Shown here: piece by piece, positions 49,853 through 60,783 of the stretch
Layout: each line of letters begins with the position of its first letter
Numbering within the stretch: the stretch's first letter is position 1
NCBI GenBank assembly: GCA_016858145.1
Contig: JAEHOE010000063.1
Location: 434,001 to 498,000 of the forward strand
DNA: 64,000 nt
From: Edaphochlamys debaryana
Taxonomy: Eukaryota > Chlorophyta > Chlorophyceae > Chlamydomonadales
Direction of reading: 5' to 3'
Notes under the pieces: generated by a model
Told to the model about the DNA's origin: nothing
Seen by the model: the letters and a program-made list of their open reading frames with translations, nothing else
Database searches by the model: none
Translations under genes and position numbers: made by a program

Positions 49853-51677
49853 CGGCGGCGGCCTGCCGACGGCCTGTGTGGGAGGCCAACCTCCCTCTCG
49901 TGCCGGATCGCGCCGTACAGGCAGCGGCGTATCTCGGCCCCAGCAGCAGCCAGGCAGCGGCTTGTGATGTAGCTAGATAGCGTACAGCGTGTTGTGTTTA
50001 CGAGAACGTATCAGTAGTGTGGCTCAGCACTGTCGCGCCATCTCAGCACGGATGGACACACCGACAACGGCAGCCGACAATAAACTTAGCACTGTCTCGC
50101 TCGGAACCGGACTTCAACCAAGCGGCTAGCTACAACATTGGCATCAGCTTTCCTAACGTTGGCACTGCCGCCACTCCGGCCTCTGATGGGCTGGGGCTGG
50201 CGGCGGGAGCCCGAGGCGGTGACAGCCTTTAACTGGTGAGCTCGGCGTTACAGCGCGGGTTGTGCGTTATCCCGATCTGCTCTTGTTTGTGAACATCAGG
50301 CACCGCGCTACACCGCATTTGCTTGGCTCTGACACGTGCTTTGCCTTGTGGCCCTGTTGCAGAGAGCAGCATGGAACGTCCGAATACCAGGGCAAGACAG
50401 GACAGGACAGAACTGCAGCTGATGGGGGTGTGGTCAGGACCAAACACAGAGTCGGGACAGGACGATGGCATTGCGATGGCGTGCACTTTGGCACACGGAG
50501 AGGCATAGTCTGTATGGGGGGCGTAGATGGATGAGCGGAGAAGGGGCAGGCATGCGGCAACAATGGAGAAGGAGATGGGCGGGCGGGGGGCATCGTTTTG
50601 CTTGACGCGTTGTCAGCGTACGGCTACTTGGATGAGGCGAGGTCAGCGTGGGGCCAGGCACAAGCGGGATTTGATGTTGTTCTTGATGCCCTCCTGGGTT
50701 GCAGCAGTCAACTTCACAGTCAGGCGAGAAGAGTGGAGCTGGGTCGGCCTAGCGCAGGGGGGGTGGTTCCTTCGAAGAACGCTTATGGCGCGGGGCCCAG
50801 ATTTCAACGCACCATTGCATTTAATTAGCCGCGATTGCGCGGCACGCGTTGGTTTGCAGGCTTCTTGGTGCTTTGTTCCTAACAGAGGGCAGGGGCGGTT
50901 GAGGGCAAGGCCTCGTCGTCAGCTAGCTCCTCCGCTTTCCATCAGTCCCGGCGGCAATAGGGCTGCGGGTGAGCGGGAGCCACAGGCTGGTGTCTCCGGA
51001 TGGGAGCTCGTGGCTGGAGACGGGGTGTGGCGGTGCACGATGAGCGGCGGCTGTGCTTTCAAGGCAAGGCGGTCAGGCGGGGCTGGTGCTTGCAAGACGC
51101 TGGTCAGGGCATTGTGCAACCGGGTCACGTTGGTGGCTGGGTTACGCCTGAGGCGTGGAGACGTGGAGTGGAGTGAGAGCATAATCTGCATATGCTTAAG
51201 GAGGCCCTGTGTGGCCCGCTCGGAGTGAGGGCACATGTGTATCCGGTGAAGCTGCATGGGTGTGCGGTATTGTGTGCCCCTGCCCCATTAGTGCGTCGGC
51301 AATGGGAAGCAAATGCTGTCGAAACTTGACCGGCATCCCACCTTGTGCAGCCCATGGACAGGGCATGTAGGCCTGCCTTTAGCTACTGCCATGGCGTCTC
51401 TGCGTGTCTTGCAGCCTTCGCCTCCGCGCAGCTGACGGCGTCAACTGCTGTCTGGAAGCAGCTTGGGTAGACCTTGCCAAGCGCGCCCCATCCCTGCTCT
51501 GTCCATAGCCTTTTAGCCTCCCTACGCACAGCTGCACACGGTCACAGCTCTGTCCTTACAGCCGCTGACAGGGATACGCAACGGCACACAACCGTGCTTG
51601 CGTCAGCCTGTGTCTCCGCCGGGCACTCGAGTCTCCCGTACAAAGTACACACGCATAGCCAGTTTGCCGCAGGCGCA
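49853..51677. other. Intergenic region before the LTR-like element
   Basis: 1.8 kb with only short overlapping open frames and no domain signal. Base composition is less GC-extreme than the gene introns. No TGTAA found for the upstream gene. Confidence 0.45.
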
Positions 51678-52211
51678 TGTCGGGCACTGGCGTGTCACGG
51701 TGCCTGAAAGGTTTGGGGGTGAAGTGAGGAAGTGAAGATGGCGTGGAGCCATGCCGGGAAGACGTGTGTGGGTCGGCGGGTCGGGGCAGGCCCCGCACGA
51801 ACCCAGTTGCTTTAGCGTGAATATCGCATGTAGTGTCAGCCTGCCGCTGTCAGTGGGGCTGAGTCGAGCGTCTGAAGTGTGGGATTGAGTGGGCAACGGC
51901 GTAGAGATGGTGTCGTACGGTGCCCGCAGGGGCACATCAGCGAGGGACAGACCTGTGAGGTTGTCTGTTCCCAAGCTCTCTGGTACTGCTTGCCGGTGTT
52001 GCTTACGTAGTGGACAGACCAAGCCGTTATTGCTGAGCACGCAGCTAGGAGAGCTGCGTAGCTGCTGTAAGGAGTTGAGTGCGCTCCTGCCGAATTTGCC
52101 ATCGACCGTCGATCCGCCAGTAAGCTGAGCGTGCGAGGGGGCGATAGGCCCAGATCTACGTGTCAGAGGACGTCAGCAAGGGCGTGCCTGCTGGACGTCG
52201 CCGTCTTCCCA
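51678..52211. repeat. 534-bp direct repeat, left copy (LTR-like)
   Basis: Matches 55988-56521 at a constant offset of 4,310 bp; short frames in the two copies translate identically. Confidence 0.9.
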
Positions 52212-53238
52212 GCTTGGGAACAGACCGCTGCGCGCCACTGATCGCTTGATCGTCGGAGGACTTTCTCGCGGCAAGCCGCAGCGTCGTTGACTGGAGTGCA
52301 TGAGAGGTTAAGGCCTCTATCGTGGCGGTGGATCGCAGCTACGGCTGCGTACGTGCTGGGCAATTGGAGCACCATCGGGAGTGCTTCACGCCGTCGCGCG
52401 ACGAAGATCTGTGTTTTGGAGCTCGTGGCCATGGCCTACTGCAGATGAGTTCTGCAAATCGCCGAACAGCCAGGGGTCAGGGCCCTTGACGATGATGATG
52501 GTGACTTCGCGTGGCGCGCTCACGAGCGCTGAATCGGTGGCTCTAGCCGCCATTTGTGTATGGGCCATGGCCCGGATCTGAGCCTTTCGGGTGCGGGCGC
52601 GGGAGGGGACCGGGTTTCTACACGCGGTGCCACTCCCGCTGACCCCGTGCGTCGCCTCAGCAGCCTACAGCTTGTTCGTCTGCAGCGGCGCACCATGGCG
52701 ATCGGGGAGCGCAAGATTGTGACCGGCGCTCTAAGGAGCGTGGCGGCGCTGCGTGTGTTCTGGGAGTGCCTTCCTCGGGTTCGCTCGTCCCCTCGTGACA
52801 CACAGCAGGCGCCAGAGGGTTATGGCGTTGCAAAGTGCACCGCCAGCACGGGCAGCCAAGGCTGCGGCAGCAGTAGCGTCGAGGAGTGCCACCCGTTGAT
52901 ACCCCGTCTTGCTACATTGACGTCCGCAGCCCCCTCTCTGGCTCCCGAAGCATCCTCGCCCAAGGGTGAGCCTGAGCTCCGTGCGTTGGCACCAGATAAC
53001 CCCTACAAAGCTCCGAGCAGCAGGTTCGTGCAGCGCTACGGCAGTGCGAACACACAGGTGGGGGCATCTGCGCGCGCGGGAGGCAGCCACGGCTGCGAGA
53101 CCTACGACCCGGGCGGCAGCTCTGTAGGAGGGCGCCAGGTCGGCAGGCTCTGGTGTTGGGGCCTGTAGCCCAGGGGCAGAGCGCAGCAGCGGCGAGACAC
53201 CTGTCTATGGACAGCCGCGTGGTCATCGCCCTGCTCGC
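52212..53238. other. Internal non-repeat region of the LTR-like element
   Basis: Holds an open frame of about 200 residues from the ATG at 52560 to 53168, Ser/Gly/Ala-rich, with no recognised domain. It could be spurious. It is in a different frame from the array downstream. Confidence 0.35.
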
Positions 53239-53430
53239 TGTCAAGGCCGCCTGCCTACCACGGCGGCGGCACCGTCAAGACCGACCGCCTCCGGGGCGGC
53301 GGCACAGTGGTTGCGAGTCATGAGGGCTCGCTCGTTTCAAGCCCGCCTGCCTACCACGGCGGCGGCACCGTCAAGACCGACCGTCTCCGGGGCGGCGGCA
53401 CAGTGGCTGCGAGTCATGAGGGCTCGCTCG
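53239..53430. repeat. Two 96-bp units leading into the 150-bp array
   Basis: Units at 53239-53334 and 53335-53430 share their first about 40 bp pattern (CAAG-CCGCC-G-C-ACGGC) with the 150-bp units. Degenerate relatives recur at about 55592-55670 and 55785-55810. Confidence 0.8.
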
Positions 53431-55380
53431 TTTCAAGTCCGCCCGGCTGCCACGGCAGCGGCGGCACAGTTGGTTTGATCTTCGGCGCCGCCGCAGGCGC
53501 CTCTTCAGTTGTGGGCCCGCCGTGCCTCGAACGGTCGGCGGCCCCCGGCGGCGCTGGCCCCTCGCCAGCGCTCCGCCTCGTGTCAAGTCCGCCCGGCTGC
53601 CACGGCAGCGGCGGCACAGTTGGTTTGATCTTCGGCGCCGCCGCAGGCGCCTCTTCAGTTGTGGGCCCGCCGTGCCTCGAACGGTCGGCGGCCCCCGGCG
53701 GCGCTGGCCCCTCGCCAGCGCTCCGCCTCGTGTCAAGTCCGCCCGGCTGCCACGGCAGCGGCGGCACAGTTTGTTTGATCTTCGGCGCCGCTGCAGGCGC
53801 CTCTTCAGTTGTGGGCCCGCCGTGCCTCGAACGGTCGGCGGCCCCCGGCGGCGCTGGCCCCTCGCCAGCGCTCCGCCTCGTGTCAAGTCCGCCCGGCTGC
53901 TACGGCAGCGGCGGCACAGTTGGTTTGATCTTCGGCGCCGCCGCAGGCGCCTCTTCAGTTGCGGGCCCGCCGTGCCTCGAACGGTCGGCGGCCCCCGGCG
54001 GCGCTGGCCCCTCGCCAGCGCTCCGCCTCGTGTCAAGTCCGCCCGGCTGCCACGGCAGCGGCGGCACAGTTGGTTTGATCTTCGGCGCCGCCGCAGGCGC
54101 CTCTTCAGTTGTGGGCCCGCCGTGCCTCGAACGGTCGGCGGCCCCCGGCGGCGCTGGCCCCTCGCCAGCGCTCCGCCTCGTGTCAAGTCCGCCCGGCTGC
54201 CACGGCAGCGGCGGCACAGTTTGTTTGATCTTCGGCGCCGCTGCAGGCGCCTCTTCAGTTGTGGGCCCGCCGTGCCTCGAACGGTCGGCGGCCCCCGGCG
54301 GCGCTGGCCCCTCGCCAGCGCTCCGCCTCGTGTCAAGTCCGCCCGGCTGCTACGGCAGCGGCGGCACAGTTGGTTTGATCTTCGGCGCCGCCGCAGGCGC
54401 CTCTTCAGTTGCGGGCCCGCCGTGCCTCGAACGGTCGGCGGCCCCCGGCGGCGCTGGCCCCTCGCCAGCGCTCCGCCTCGTGTCAAGTCCGCCCGGCTGC
54501 CACGGCAGCGGCGGCACAGTTTGTTTGATCTTCGGCGCCGCTGCAGGCGCCTCTTCAGTTGTGGGCCCGCCGTGCCTCGAACGGTCGGCGGCCCCCGGCG
54601 GCGCTGGCCCCTCGCCAGCGCTCCGCCTCGTGTCAAGTCCGCCCGGCTGCCACGGCAGCGGCGGCACAGTTGGTTTGATCTTCGGCGCCGCCGCAGGCGC
54701 CTCTTCAGTTGTGGGCCCGCCGTGCCTCGAACGGTCGGCGGCCCCCGGCGGCGCTGGCCCCTCGCCAGCGCTCCGCCTCGTGTCAAGTCCGCCCGGCTGC
54801 CACGGCAGCGGCGGCACAGTTTGTTTGATCTTCGGCGCCGCTGCAGGCGCCTCTTCAGTTGTGGGCCCGCCGTGCCTCGAACGGTCGGCGGCCCCCGGCG
54901 GCGCTGGCCCCTCGCCAGCGCTCCGCCTCGTGTCAAGTCCGCCCGGCTGCTACGGCAGCGGCGGCACAGTTGGTTTGATCTTCGGCGCCGCCGCAGGCGC
55001 CTCTTCAGTTGCGGGCCCGCCGTGCCTCGAACGGTCGGCGGCCCCCGGCGGCGCTGGCCCCTCGCCAGCGCTCCGCCTCGTGTCAAGTCCGCCCGGCTGC
55101 CACGGCAGCGGCGGCACAGTTGGTTTGATCTTCGGCGCCGCCGCAGGCGCCTCTTCAGTTGTGGGCCCGCCGTGCCTCGAACGGTCGGCGGCCCCCGGCG
55201 GCGCTGGCCCCTCGCCAGCGCTCCGCCTCGTGTCAAGTCCGCCCGGCTGCCACGGCAGCGGCGGCACAGTTTGTTTGATCTTCGGCGCCGCCGCAGGCGC
55301 CTCTTCAGTTGTGGGCCCGCCGCGCCTCGAACGGCCGGCGGCCCCCGGCGGCGCTGGCCCCTCGCCGGCGCTCTGCCAGC
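53431..55380. repeat. Thirteen-copy 150-bp tandem array
   Basis: Exactly 13 x 150 bp, nearly identical. Because 150 is a multiple of three and the unit has no stop, long frames stay open on both strands. The plus frame encodes a 50-residue unit (GCHGSGGTVGLIFGAAAG core). Three variants occur: A (CHG, VGL, SVVG), B (CHG, VCL) and C (CYG, VGL, SVAG), in the order A A B C A B C B A B C A B. Coding status is uncertain. The plus frame, read from an ATG-free start upstream, ends at about 55421. Confidence 0.95.
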
Positions 55381-55934
55381 ATGACGCGCCACCACCAGGG
55401 CACATGGCATCGCGTGCCTGAGGCGTACGTTGCGTGGCGCCCACGTCGACTACGAGCTATGTCTTAAGGCTGGCCCCGATGCGCAGAGGACGCCCGTTGG
55501 CAGATAAGAAGACCACTAGCTGAGCGGGTGAGGAAAGACCAGCAAGCGCCTGCATGGACGGAGCATGGTGCACTTGGCATGGCGCATCGTGCAAGGCCCC
55601 AATGTTAAGCCCGCCACGGCGGCGGCATCGAGAAGTCCGACAGCCTAGCGGGGCGTCGGCAACCTGTGACCTTCAGCACCATAGCCTGTGCCGAAGTGTG
55701 TTGAGATCGCGCCTGACGTGCTAGGGAGAGCACGGGTAGTGCGCCTGGCAGCGCTGGTACGGCTAGCGCTTGGCCTTGTTCAAGCCCGCCCACTTGTGGC
55801 GGCAACCTCTTATCATCCGCACCACTGCCGGTGCATCATCTGTTCTGGAGTGACGGTTTGGCGCAAGTTGAGCATGTCCGTGCCTGCATACACTTCCAGC
55901 CCACGGCTGCATAGCCGCCGGAGCTGGGGGGGGG
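55381..55934. other. Region between tandem array and right repeats
   Basis: Unique sequence with degenerate array-like fragments; no gene seen. Confidence 0.4.
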
Positions 55935-55985
55935 ACTGACTGCTAGGCACGTGATAGGGGCGGTACGACACGCTAGGGCGTGACA
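55935..55985. repeat. 51-bp direct repeat, copy 1
   Basis: Begins ACTGACTGCTAGGCACGTG and ends GGGCGTGACA; same as 56522-56572. The pair flanks the right 534-bp repeat. Confidence 0.95.
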
Positions 55986-55987
55986 GC

Positions 55988-56521
55988 TGTCGGGCACTGG
56001 CGTGTCACGGTGCCTGAAAGGTTTGGGGGTGAAGTGAGGAAGTGAAGATGGCGTGGAGCCATGCCGGGAAGACGTGTGTGGGTCGGCGGGTCGGGGCAGG
56101 CCCCGCACGAACCCAGTTGCTTTAGCGTGAATATCGCATGTAGTGTCAGCCTGCCGCTGTCAGTGGGGCTGAGTCGAGCGTCTGAAGTGTGGGATTGAGT
56201 GGGCAACGGCGTAGAGATGGTGTCGTACGGTGCCCGCAGGGGCACATCAGCGAGGGACAGACCTGTGAGGTTGTCTGTTCCCAAGCTCTCTGGTACTGCT
56301 TGCCGGTGTTGCTTACGTAGTGGACAGACCAAGCCGTTATTGCTGAGCACGCAGCTAGGAGAGCTGCGTAGCTGCTGTAAGGAGTTGAGTGCGCTCCTGC
56401 CGAATTTGCCATCGACCGTCGATCCGCCAGTAAGCTGAGCGTGCGAGGGGGCGATAGGCCCAGATCTACGTGTCAGAGGACGTCAGCAAGGGCGTGCCTG
56501 CTGGACGTCGCCGTCTTCCCA
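55988..56521. repeat. 534-bp direct repeat, right copy (LTR-like)
   Basis: Right partner of 51678-52211. A 10-bp perfect palindrome GACAGCTGTC (55982-55991) spans its left junction. Confidence 0.9.
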
Positions 56522-56572
56522 ACTGACTGCTAGGCACGTGATAGGGGCGGTACGACACGCTAGGGCGTGACA
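56522..56572. repeat. 51-bp direct repeat, copy 2
   Basis: Follows the right 534-bp repeat with no spacer; partner of 55935-55985. Confidence 0.95.
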
Positions 56573-56609
56573 CGCAAGTGCCCCGCACACCGACCTATTT
56601 GCAGAGCAG

Positions 56610-56653
56610 TCAACAGTCCTACCAGTAACCATCAACAGTCCTACCAGTAACCA
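56610..56653. repeat. Two tandem 22-bp units
   Basis: Two perfect copies of a unit starting TCAACAGTCCTACC. Confidence 0.9.
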
Positions 56654-58392
56654 CACTGCTATCTCGTCCCCTTCCAGGACGCGTAAGGTCCCCAGTGTAT
56701 CCCCTGCACTCCTTCCAGAAGGAGTTCCCCCGCCGCATGCAAGCCCAGCCCCACACACTGCCCACAACGTACCGCCCGGGGCAGGGCTGTCGCCTCCCCA
56801 GCTCGCCCCACACGTGGGCGTATGCAAGCTCCCGGTTTGGTACCCACTGTCACTGCCGTGTCAAGTTTCGGCCCGTCATAAGACGCAAAGGAGAGTTTGA
56901 GGTTGCGTATCTGGAGAGGTGTGCTAGGGGAAGCTAAGTCCCCCCAGTGTAGAAATCTTCTTTTGTCTTGAGCACCACACCTCCTCGCGCTTACTAGCAA
57001 GTGAAATAGCCCCCAGAACCACAAGTCAAGGCAACCAACAGGCAAGAAGCCCGCTATGCTGGGCGGCAAGCCCCTGCCTGCAAGCCGCCGACGTAGGTAG
57101 CCGAGCGACCCACATCGTTGGATCCCAGCGCAGCAGAACAAACTGCACACCCGTGCGACACCCACAATGCCACGCCCTTCACCAGCGCCCTTCAAGCTAG
57201 CTCTGCAACGTCCAAAGGAGCCCACATTCACGCGCAGACGGCGGATCCCACGCCCATCGCTCTGGGCTGATCGACCAAAGGCCGGGCCCACCCAACCAAG
57301 TGCACGCTCCCACGCCCCCGCCTGATGCTTCCATACCGCCGATCGGCTGCGCTGTGTCCACCGCCTTCCACCAGAGCTAACGCACTCCCAGCCACCACCC
57401 GCACCTCTGCCTCCCACACTGCATATCGCAAGGGTCCCGTTTGCAGGCCCGCGGCACAAAGTCTCGATAACTACACCGTCCCGTATGCAGCCCTCCGTAT
57501 AGCATTACTTGAGCGGGACTCTTGAGCAAACCAGTCTGGCCGGTACCCCTGCCTTCAGCCGCGCCCAAAACGGTTTGAACCCGTCCAAAGTATCGCTGAG
57601 CGCCAGAGTGGGCAGGCTTCAAACGTCGACGCAGCCGTTCTTAGCATTATTGGAACCAGCATAGATCCCCCACCCTCGTGCGTACTGGTGCAAGTATCCC
57701 CCACAAACATGAATATCTCCCGGCCAAGCGACTTGACCCCGCTCCTGAAGGCTTAGCCTACAAGCAGTTTGTACTGTGCCCGCCACCACAAACCAAGCTC
57801 TGCTGCCTGTCCACGTCTGACTGGCGCCGTACGGGCACCCTTGAGCTCTGCATACGAAGGACTCTGAAGCAACCCTTCTCCACGCTCCGCGCCCCATGCT
57901 CTGCGCACCGCCAACGGTGCGGCGCTCCGCCCCCCCCCCCGCACCTCCCGCATCCTCCCTTTGCCACTCCCTGAGCTAAGGTTGCAGCGCCGGGGGTTCA
58001 GCGCTTGCAGCTATCCCAGCCTGCCCAACCCCACCGCTCCCAGCGTGTGCCAGAGCGCGTGGCTCCCGCCTCGCCCCTCGGGCCCCGCCTCGCCCCGTTG
58101 CCGGTCGGAGCCACCCGGCGCGCCCCGGCCTGGCAGCCCCCCTGGCTCCTCCCCAGCGCCGGGGCCGCCCCCCTGGCACCCGGGCTGCCGGGGCCCGCTC
58201 CGCTCCGCTCCTCGGCGCAGCGCCCGGGCAGCTTCAGTCGAAGCCAGGGCGCACCGCAGCCCCGCTCCGTGCGCCGTCCTCGCGGTCCGGCCTCGCCGCC
58301 CCTCCGCGCCGCCCATGCGCCCAGCCCCGCCGTCCGGCCTCGGCCCTGTCGCTTGGAGAGCCGCACGGCCGAGCCCCAGACCCCAGCAGCGC
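56654..58392. other. Intergenic region
   Basis: Flank of the repeat element and probable 3' UTR of the FAS1 gene. The GC-rich part (57960-58392) is open in several frames at once, which reflects composition. No gene supported. Confidence 0.4.
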
Positions 58393-60783
58393 TCAGGCGG
58401 TCCCCGGGGCGGGGTCCGTCTCGTGGAGCACCCCCTTGAGCCAGTGGCCCATGCCCTGTGCGGGGGTGGGTGGGGGTGAGGGGGTGTTTGAGGCTGAGAG
58501 GGATTGCGTCGCCGTGACAAACGGGTAGACCAGCGAAGGGAAGGGCGAGTGGGGAGCGGGAGGGGCGTGCAGGGGTGCTCCAGCCACTCTAGACCGGCTG
58601 GCCTCGAGCCATGCCGCGGCGTCCTCGGCGCCCCGCGTCCTCTGCACCCGCGCGCCATTCGCTCTGCCCTGCTCGAGCCCCTTTCAGCCGCCGCGCGGCC
58701 GTCGGTCCGAGGCAAGAGACTCCGCTCGATTGACCCTCGACCCTGGGCCCCCGACGCTCCGCTTGCTCTCCCCCCATGTTGCCCATACGGCCTCGAGCCG
58801 TGCCGCCACGTTTCTCAGTGCGCTCCTTCGCCCCGCGCGCCTATCGGTATCCCTCGGCCCTCTCCGGGCCCGTTTCTGCCACCCCAGCCCCGGCCCCCGT
58901 CTCACCTGGCCGGCGCACTGCCGCGAGGCGATCTGCACTCCGTTGACCCACCACGACTGCACGTCCTTCTTCTTGGGGTCGGAGGGGTCGGTCAGGCTTG
59001 GGGGGGGGGGGGAGGAGGAGGCGGGGAAGGGGGCATAAAGGGGGGCTTGAGGGGACGGTCAAGCGTGGTGTGCGGAGTGCATACGGCGGGATCGGGCGCA
59101 GCTGGCTGGCGGGTGCAGCTGGCGCGGCGCTGGCCGGTGTCACGGCGGCTGTCCACTTCCTCCCCCACCCCTTCCCCGCCATTCCCCAACCCCCAGTGCG
59201 AACCCCCCCCCCCCGCCCTCACTCGTCCTCCTCCGTGATGCGGCTCTGCAGGCGCAGGGTGCCCCCCAGCATGTTAGTCATGGTGAAGCCGTCGGGCGTG
59301 TTGTCGTCCTGCGGTTGACGGTTGGCGGTTGGCGGTGAGGGGCAGGTGGAGCGGTTGGAACGGTTGGGGCTCGGCAAGCCAGGTGTGGTAGGGGGACCAT
59401 GACCATGTGTGAGAGCGACCCCACCTGCATTCCCCGGACTGCGGCGGCAGCTGGAGTCAGCTGAGGCGGCCCTGCCCCTCCCCCTCACACCCCCTCCCCT
59501 CCCCCTCACACCCCCTCCCCTCCCCCTCACATCCCCTCCCCTCCCCCTCACACCCCCTCCCCTCCCCCTCACACCCCCTCCCCTCGCCCCCCCTCACCCC
59601 CGTCACCCCCAGCGCCATGTGCCAGTCCATGAGCCGCCCCAGCGCAGGCAGGGCCGCGGGGTCGTAGGGGTTGGCCAGGATGGACTTGACCAGGGCGTCA
59701 TTGTACATGTACTCTGGGGGGGAGGGGGGGAAGGGTGGGAGGGAAAGTAGGATCAGGGGAAGGGGGGGCTCAGGGGGTGGGCAACGAGGGGAGGATGGCT
59801 GCATGGGGTTAAGAGGCTAGGGGGGGTGGGGGCGTTACACCTGCACATGGTACCCTTGTGTTCCCCTCTTGTCCCCTGCCCGCTGCCCCCCCCCCCCGCA
59901 CCGATGAGGGGCATGAAGAGCGTGAAGCGCGCGGTGGGGTTCTGTACGGCGGCCCGGAAGTTGGGGGACATGGCCATGCTGTGTGGTGGGGGGTGTGGGG
60001 GGTGGGGTGGGGTGGAAGGGGAGGAGAGGGGAGGGTGGAGGGAGTGAGGGAGAGGGGGAACCGGGCCAGAGGTGACGCTAGCCTGATCGAACCCCCCCGA
60101 CCCGCCCTGAACGACTGCAATGATCATTCTTGGGCCGAGCCCCCGGCCCCCGTGTCGGCGTGCCCCCGCCATTCCTCCACGAGACCCACTCGAAGAAGGG
60201 CCAGATCTCCACGATCACGACCTCCTTCAGATAGTCGTACATGGTGGCCCAGCGGCCCGTGCACGCTGCATGGGGGGGGGAGGGAGGGGAGGGGCGGAGC
60301 CGCCGAGGGGGGGGGCACGTCAGGGGGGGGGGGCGCCTCGACCGCACGGGTCCAGTCACCGCAGTGCGCATCCTTACCCACAAACCGATATTCCGGGCCC
60401 TTGCTCGCCCTCGTCAATGAAATCCTTGACCGTATGTTACCGATCCCCCTCCCTTACTCCCAGTTCTCAACTCCCAAACCCCGGGACTCCAGCCGCCAAT
60501 GCAGCGGGGCGGCACTCACCCGGGACGGGCGGCAGCGCTGGGCTGGGCTCCGGGGAGCTGCCATATCCGCCATAACCGCCGTACCCGCCGTACGGAGGCG
60601 GCGGGTATGCGCCGTAGCCGCCGTAGTACGGCGGGGGCTGGGCGCCGTACGGCCCGTACATGGGGGGTGGCATGAGTGGCGCCGGCTGGCCATCGTCCTC
60701 CATTGGCGGCATGCCACTGTCCGGCATGAAGAAGCTGTCTACTGGCCACGAGGGCTGCGCGTCCAGGAGTCGCCGAGCTGAGC
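58393..60783 (-). CDS. Fasciclin (FAS1) domain protein with PPY/GGY-rich N-terminal region (5' exons uncertain)
   Basis: Seven exons: 58393-58455, 58906-58996, 59223-59308, 59607-59713, 59902-59978, 60181-60265, 60520-60783 (phases agree; 257 codons plus two bases). FAS1 proteins are extracellular adhesion/matrix proteins. The first exon encodes a segment of YGGYGG and PPPYYGG repeats. One FAS1 domain follows: TMYDYLKEVVIVEIWPFFEW, FTLFMPLIG (H1-like), LGRLMDWHMAL, MLGGTLRLQSR, VQSWWVNGVQIA, and GHWLKGVLHETDP in place of the usual GVIHVIDxVLLP. The exon ending at 60783 is entered in phase 1, so at least one more 5' exon is needed. The internal ATG at 60727 would give a protein without a signal peptide, which is unlikely for this family. 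Confidence 0.75.
59470..59590. repeat. Roughly 20-bp C-rich minisatellite in a FAS1 intron
   Basis: About five to six tandem copies of CCCCTCACACCCCCTCCCCT-like units within the intron 59309-59606. Confidence 0.85.

Larger units (their letters stand above)
51678..56521. mobile_element. LTR-like element with internal tandem array, apparently non-autonomous
   Basis: Two 534-bp direct repeats (51678-52211 and 55988-56521), with no difference seen, bound 3,776 bp. Each begins TGTCGGG and ends CCCA, the TG...CA ends of LTRs. The interior has no recognisable gag, protease, reverse transcriptase, RNase H or integrase motif in any frame. It consists of unique sequence plus a large tandem array, as in LARD/TRIM-type non-autonomous elements. 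No 4-6 bp target-site duplication is evident (GCGCA before, ACTGA after). Neither a standard tRNA primer site after the left repeat nor a strong polypurine tract before the right repeat is seen, so a recent segmental duplication is an alternative. Confidence 0.55.

Noticed and set aside
53239..55380. CRISPR-like regular repeat
   Set aside because: Units are contiguous, 96 or 150 bp, with no unique spacers, in a eukaryotic intron-rich genome.
53371..55410. 679-residue Arg-rich reading frame on the minus strand of the tandem array
   Set aside because: It stays open only because the 150-bp unit is a multiple of three with no stop in that frame; no start context, introns or domain support it.
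56659..57459. 266-residue minus-strand open frame
   Set aside because: It contains no ATG start, has no domain signal, and overlaps equally open frames; probably composition.
57570..57595. tRNA-like GGTTTGAACCC stretch
   Set aside because: No matching acceptor, D or anticodon stems could be drawn around it.
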